This document shows positions 60,001 to 64,000 of a stretch of DNA of 64,000 nucleotides, piece by piece. Made by a program: the position numbers and the translations under genes. Location: assembly GCA_008360955.1 (NCBI GenBank), contig LUCM01000778.1, positions 44,562 through 108,561 on the forward strand, in the 5' to 3' direction. The notes under the pieces are model-generated. The model saw only the letters and a program-made list of their open reading frames with translations, ran no database searches and was not told the origin of the DNA. Each line of letters starts with the position of its first letter. Within the stretch, counting starts at the first letter, position 1. This stretch comes from Fasciolopsis buskii (lineage: Eukaryota; Platyhelminthes; Trematoda; Plagiorchiida; Fasciolidae).

Positions 60001-63000
60001 TGATTTCATTTGGCTCATCTTTCTAAAGATACATTTTGCTCTTCCGTGGGTAGCTTACAACGCGGTTCCACTAATTACTATTCCTATGTTTAGACTACAC
60101 TTAGAAAAGCTGCCAGGTTGTCGAGGGTGCAAACTGAAATTTTCTGTTTCCGATAGCTAATGCATATTTGAAAATTAATTCTTAATTTCATCAACTAAAG
60201 TAATTTCATCCAAATTCAGTCACGGAATATCATTGAGACTGCTTTATTTTGGTATCTAGACTCACTAAATTCACTTAACCTCATTTTGTTCTTAGTGGAA
60301 TTTGTTATTCTCTTTCCTGTTTGGGCTTACTCGTAAATTTTTCTACTTAAGTATCCCTATTGATTTCAAAAAAATGAGGTAGGTAAAGCTCTAACTTCAG
60401 ACAAACAATAAGACCGATGTGGCAGAATTTTCAAATTTATTACGTCTTGAGAGAGATGTATCACCCGCCTCAATCGATTCACCGCAGAGATCAACGTGAT
60501 TAATCAGTAATTTTTAGATTCACCTAGGGAATTGAAACATCGGTAAGGCAATGGAAAACATTATTTAACAAACCATTTACTGGTCGATCAAGGATTAATG
60601 CGTTTTGCCTACCCCTGACGAGAGAGTACTATCGGAAATCACTCCAACCTCTAGTTGTCCAATTCCATTCGCTTTTTTGTTCAGCCCACCGGGTAACCAT
60701 GTTCGCGCTGGTGTGCCTGGCCAGCGTCGTCTGTACTTGGTTTGCTATCCGTCACGGGGAAAAAAGGCTATCTTGCCTGGGTAATTTATTCAATTATCGT
60801 TTTCTGTTCTCTACATGCTTGGCCACTTGACCTGGAATCAATTAGAACAGACGACTGCAATTTGATTTTCAGAAACGGAGCAGGAAAAAAACAACAAATC
60901 CTTCCTTTAATGTTCTCCTGAATCAATATTCATGGTGAGTATCGGTCGCCAAATTCCGTTTACTCAGTTTCTTTTAAACAAACAATCCCAGCAACTTATT
61001 TCAATGTTTTATTCTCGTCGCTTGTTGTGGTCTAAGTTTAGAAATGTCCCGTTGACAACCTCTGAATGGCCGTTGCTTGGATTTGAGGGGAAAATTTAGC
61101 TGTTCTAATGCTCACATTTCTACATTCTGTTTTGCTAAACTCGCACATATTACAAGTAGCCTATTTACTGGTGCTCCCAGGACGCTAGGTTGGGGGTATT
61201 TTGCATGGTTGCCTAGCTTATCGTTTATAACATGCTGGTCCTAAAAGTACCTCTCGAACTGTTCACGCATATCATTTTGTTATAAACCAGAATTTCATGT
61301 CGAAATTATTATCGAGAAACATTACAATCTTTCCCAGGTCGTTTGAGCACTTTGTCCATCATTTGATCATATGGGTCAAGGTACAGATTATATTCCTAAC
61401 TAGTGCCATTGCCCATTATCAGGTAATCACCACACACTCGTTTAAAGCCATTTTTCGGCCATGGGATTGCTTAGGTCGGTTGTTTCCCTGGGACGATCGT
61501 CCTCACCGCCCTCTTACTTTGGATTCTTGACTATCGGACACAATCGACAGCGACAAAATAGTCGGTCACTTCAAATAACTTCTTATTGCTTCCGGCTGGT
61601 TTTGCGTCTTAGTTTCCAGAACATATATATAACGTAACTCTTATTCGAATCAGTGAACGAAGTCTCCAAGGGATCACAATCTATCCTGCGGTTATTGCGG
61701 CTGGTCGGGTGTGCATACCCTATACTCTATTATCTAAACATCCTTGTACTGTAATGTGTACTGAGATTACGATATTCAAAGAAGTTGCCTGACCGACCAG
61801 GGAAGTATAGGGACAGAAAAATCAACGTGAGCCAAAGCCCAGCAAGTATATCAGCCGGCATCAAGGCTTACATATGGTGGCATGCAGGCTGTGCGCCACA
61901 ATTCTTGCACACTGCAAATAGGTACATAACCGAAATCTAATTTTCATCGTCGAATTGTGTATGGAAGCTCGTGGTTCGTTGACAATTTTTTCGTTGGTCT
62001 ATGCCAATCTGAGGAACAGTGGTAGAATGTGGTATAATAGATGTAAGTGCTAGTAGTAGGAGTGGACAAAAATATTTATATCCCCAATATAAGGCGACAT
62101 ATTTATTCGCTTAATGAAAGCTAAGCAAATCACTGTTTGGACAACAGGAAATAGAAAAAAATAAATCCATAACTCCTAAAAATCTACTGATAGTCATGGT
62201 AATCGTACCGAATACGAGACAGTCGGCTGTGTCGAAAACCGAAATGCCGGTGAAAAATGTTTTTCCAGTTACTCTGAATTCCACTGCACTGTTTAGACAG
62301 TCGGAATCGGTCGTCATTTAGATTCAGGTTTGGTAGCGGAACCACTTACCCTCACCGCCTGTCCATCCCAGCCCAAATAGCGTTCGCTTCCATCACATGA
62401 CTCCTAATCCACTTTACTATTGTCCTGATTTCATTGGCCACCTTACCTAGGCATAAAATAACCACACCGAGTGCAATGTTCATGTGCGCAGTTGTGATGG
62501 ACTGGTCCAGTTTACATGATACAAACTGACGCCCTCAGTTTATTTCTTCAGTTGAAAATGCGAAATAGTAAAACGATCGTTGTAGACAGTACTGGAACCC
62601 GATACTTCTAACGTGGATGCTAAATTATTCCTTATTGGCTTCTGTATATTGAAATATTTCTTTTGGAAAAAATACTTTAATAAAAACGTACCCGTTATGG
62701 AATCTACTTCGTTTTCCCTCAGCTGATATGCACAGCAAACTAATGCTTAACTGTAGTTCAGTTTGACAGCGGATAAACTGACTCAAATTATTATTCGGTT
62801 CTGATCAACAAATACAGTCGCCATTTGTTGAACATTGTCACTCTGTGATGAGTTAACATGCAAGTCACGTGAGAAAGTGCGAAACATCTTTTCTGTCACA
62901 TGCAATCAGCCAACCAAAAAATTGCTGACTGACAAGACTGAAAAGATCATATTCCATGACGGTAAATGGCTTATTTGAATTCTGTTAATGATGTTTCTGT

Positions 63001-63346
63001 TTAGCTGAAATATTTACGAATCCCTTGTGTATAAACTCAAAAGTAATTTCGGGTTGTCGCATCACTCTCGCTCTCTTCAGTCGAGTAAACTGAGGTTGCA
63101 GACATTTCAATACGGTGTCACAGTCATTGCAACCACCTCCGTGACCCTCGGTAACTGAGATTTTGTATCAGGACATATGATCCGAGATGATTTGCGGCCA
63201 TTAGTTATAAAGTTAACCGATGCCAGTTTTCTTGATGCCGAGTGAATCACTATCCAGTATTTTTTAATTTAACAGTTTTCAGCAACCATGTGATAAGTAA
63301 ATCGGCTACTCAACTACATAAAGTTTTCTCCATTTTTCCTGTAAAG

Positions 63347-63504
63347 CCCTTTTTCATTTGCAAATGCAAATTAATAATCCCGGTTTACTTTGGACGGTAC
63401 GGAGAGACATGTATAGATCGGAGTTACTGGTACCAGGGTCATGTTAAAAAGAATCACGATATTGGCAAAGTGTATTTGGCCAGCGTTCTAAATCCATCGA
63501 CCTT
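63347..63504 (+). CDS. Possible internal exon, unknown protein
   Basis: A 158-nt open stretch lies between a fair acceptor (catttttcctgtaaag) and a good donor (ACCTT|gtaaga). It reads KCKLIIPVYFGRYGETCIDR and then SYWYQGHVKKNHDIGKVYLA. The frame stays open upstream to 63,242, so the exon could be longer. No domain is recognised and neighbouring exons were not found. Confidence 0.25.
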
Positions 63505-63857
63505 GTAAGACGCGATCTGCATCATCATTCTCCTCGGGTAATTTTGGTTTACTTTCCCGGTTAACATTCATCACATTCAGGGTCTTCCCAGGTACTGGGT
63601 TGTCATTTTAACCAGGAAGCTCGAAAGAACAACTATTAGATTTTAATAATTTTTGGGTGACTTTCCGCTTGAGGTAAACAAATTCAAATACATGTACTCG
63701 CATGTCACGAAAGAAAAGAACTTGAACAAAATCACTTCAGTGCGCAGTAGGAGCTATTTTTCGAAACGGAAATACTTCCCTACCTAAATTTATGTCCGAA
63801 GATCAAACATGCAAATGGATCTGTGAGTGATCCACGAATCCAAGAATTTGATACATT

Positions 63858-64000
63858 TTAGTAGTAGGAGATTGAATGTTTACATGAAATAATTCACCAT
63901 GTGATATCATCACTCAACTCACCATAAAGAAACCATGGAAGCACTGTACAGCTATTTCATCCTTGGATATGCACTGCTGATGATTCCTAACAAGGATGAA
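63858..64000. mobile_element. Compact foldback element, cut by the window end
   Basis: The left arm (ttagtagtaggagatt, later cacc atgtgatatcat, then gaaaccatggaagcactgtac) matches the left arm of the foldback at 21.5 kb. The sequence then goes directly to ggatatgcactgctgatgat, which in the 21.5-kb element belongs to the right arm, so the tRNA-like parts and loop are missing. The right arm has just begun: ttcatccttg (63,956-63,965) pairs perfectly with caaggatgaa at the last ten bases of the window, around a 25-nt loop. The rest should lie beyond position 64,000. Confidence 0.75.

Larger units (their letters stand above)
54661..63857. other. AT-rich stretch, mostly unassigned, with possible exons
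   Basis: No repeat family was recognised over 9 kb. Three places have open frames with plausible splice signals. At 56,852-57,036 a possible terminal exon follows the acceptor cttctttctttag (reads GEDYIYYLDNFELAGHNLLL and on to ANT-stop). At 63,347-63,504 a possible internal exon lies between ttttcctgtaaag and the donor gtaaga (YFGRYGETCIDRSYWYQGHV). At about 55,626 an acceptor ttgattgtttcag is followed by a hydrophobic 90-codon frame. None matches a family I know. They may be unique host exons or chance. Confidence 0.35.

Noticed and set aside
1..64000. CRISPR arrays, bacterial operons, phage genes or a defence system
   Set aside because: No regularly spaced repeats, no tandem ORFs with ribosome binding sites, and a clearly eukaryotic transposon and intron content.

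Overview
This window reads as nuclear DNA of a flatworm, most likely a digenean trematode with a large, transposon-rich genome. The evidence is threefold. The dominant repeats are RTE-clade non-LTR retrotransposons resembling the schistosome SR2 group. They sit among CR1-type LINEs and a Penelope-like element with a GIY-YIG domain. The one confidently recognised host gene carries a 36-nt GT-AG intron, a size class known from flatworms. There is no bacterial gene organisation: no operons, no Shine-Dalgarno-led ORFs and no CRISPR. The species cannot be fixed from sequence reading alone.

Layout. Positions 1-20 kb hold worn LINE pieces: a minus-strand reverse transcriptase (RT) remnant at about 6-700, a plus-strand remnant near 6.35 kb, a well-preserved CR1-like LINE at 7.8-9.6 kb, a minus-strand remnant near 13.5 kb and a second, decayed CR1 at 14.9-16.5 kb. 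Between them, at 11.1-12.1 kb on the minus strand, is a possible two-exon host gene of unknown function. At 19,987-20,385 lies a host gene for a CARHSP1/CRHSP-24-like cold-shock-domain protein of 120 residues, with a 36-nt intron and a downstream AATAAA.

Positions 21-35 kb and 39.7-41.1 kb form an RTE graveyard. Copies A (21.3-23.2 kb, minus), B (about 31.8-35.0 kb, plus) and C (39.75-41.09 kb, minus) are nearly identical over their shared 3' part and carry the same ORF-breaking lesion. C is 5'-truncated and flanked by an 8-bp target-site duplication. Copy A is interrupted by a foldback element of about 640 bp whose two inverted arms each contain a tRNA-like sequence. A second, compact foldback runs off the right end of the window. 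Older RTE copies (D to G, plus an orphan 3' tail) fill the gaps.

Positions 35-64 kb are more AT-rich and mostly without recognisable genes. They hold a decayed LINE at 38.6-39.1 kb, a small SINE-like family (39.5, 44.7 and 47.2 kb), a Penelope-like remnant at 47.8-48.4 kb and an almost full-length but dead CR1/Rex1-type LINE at 51.7-54.66 kb. A few open stretches with plausible splice sites (35.5, 56.9 and 63.4 kb) may be exons of host genes whose other exons are not recognised.

The annotated elements do not work together as a pathway. The window is best read as one host gene, and perhaps fragments of others, in intergenic or intronic DNA built up by successive retrotransposon insertions.
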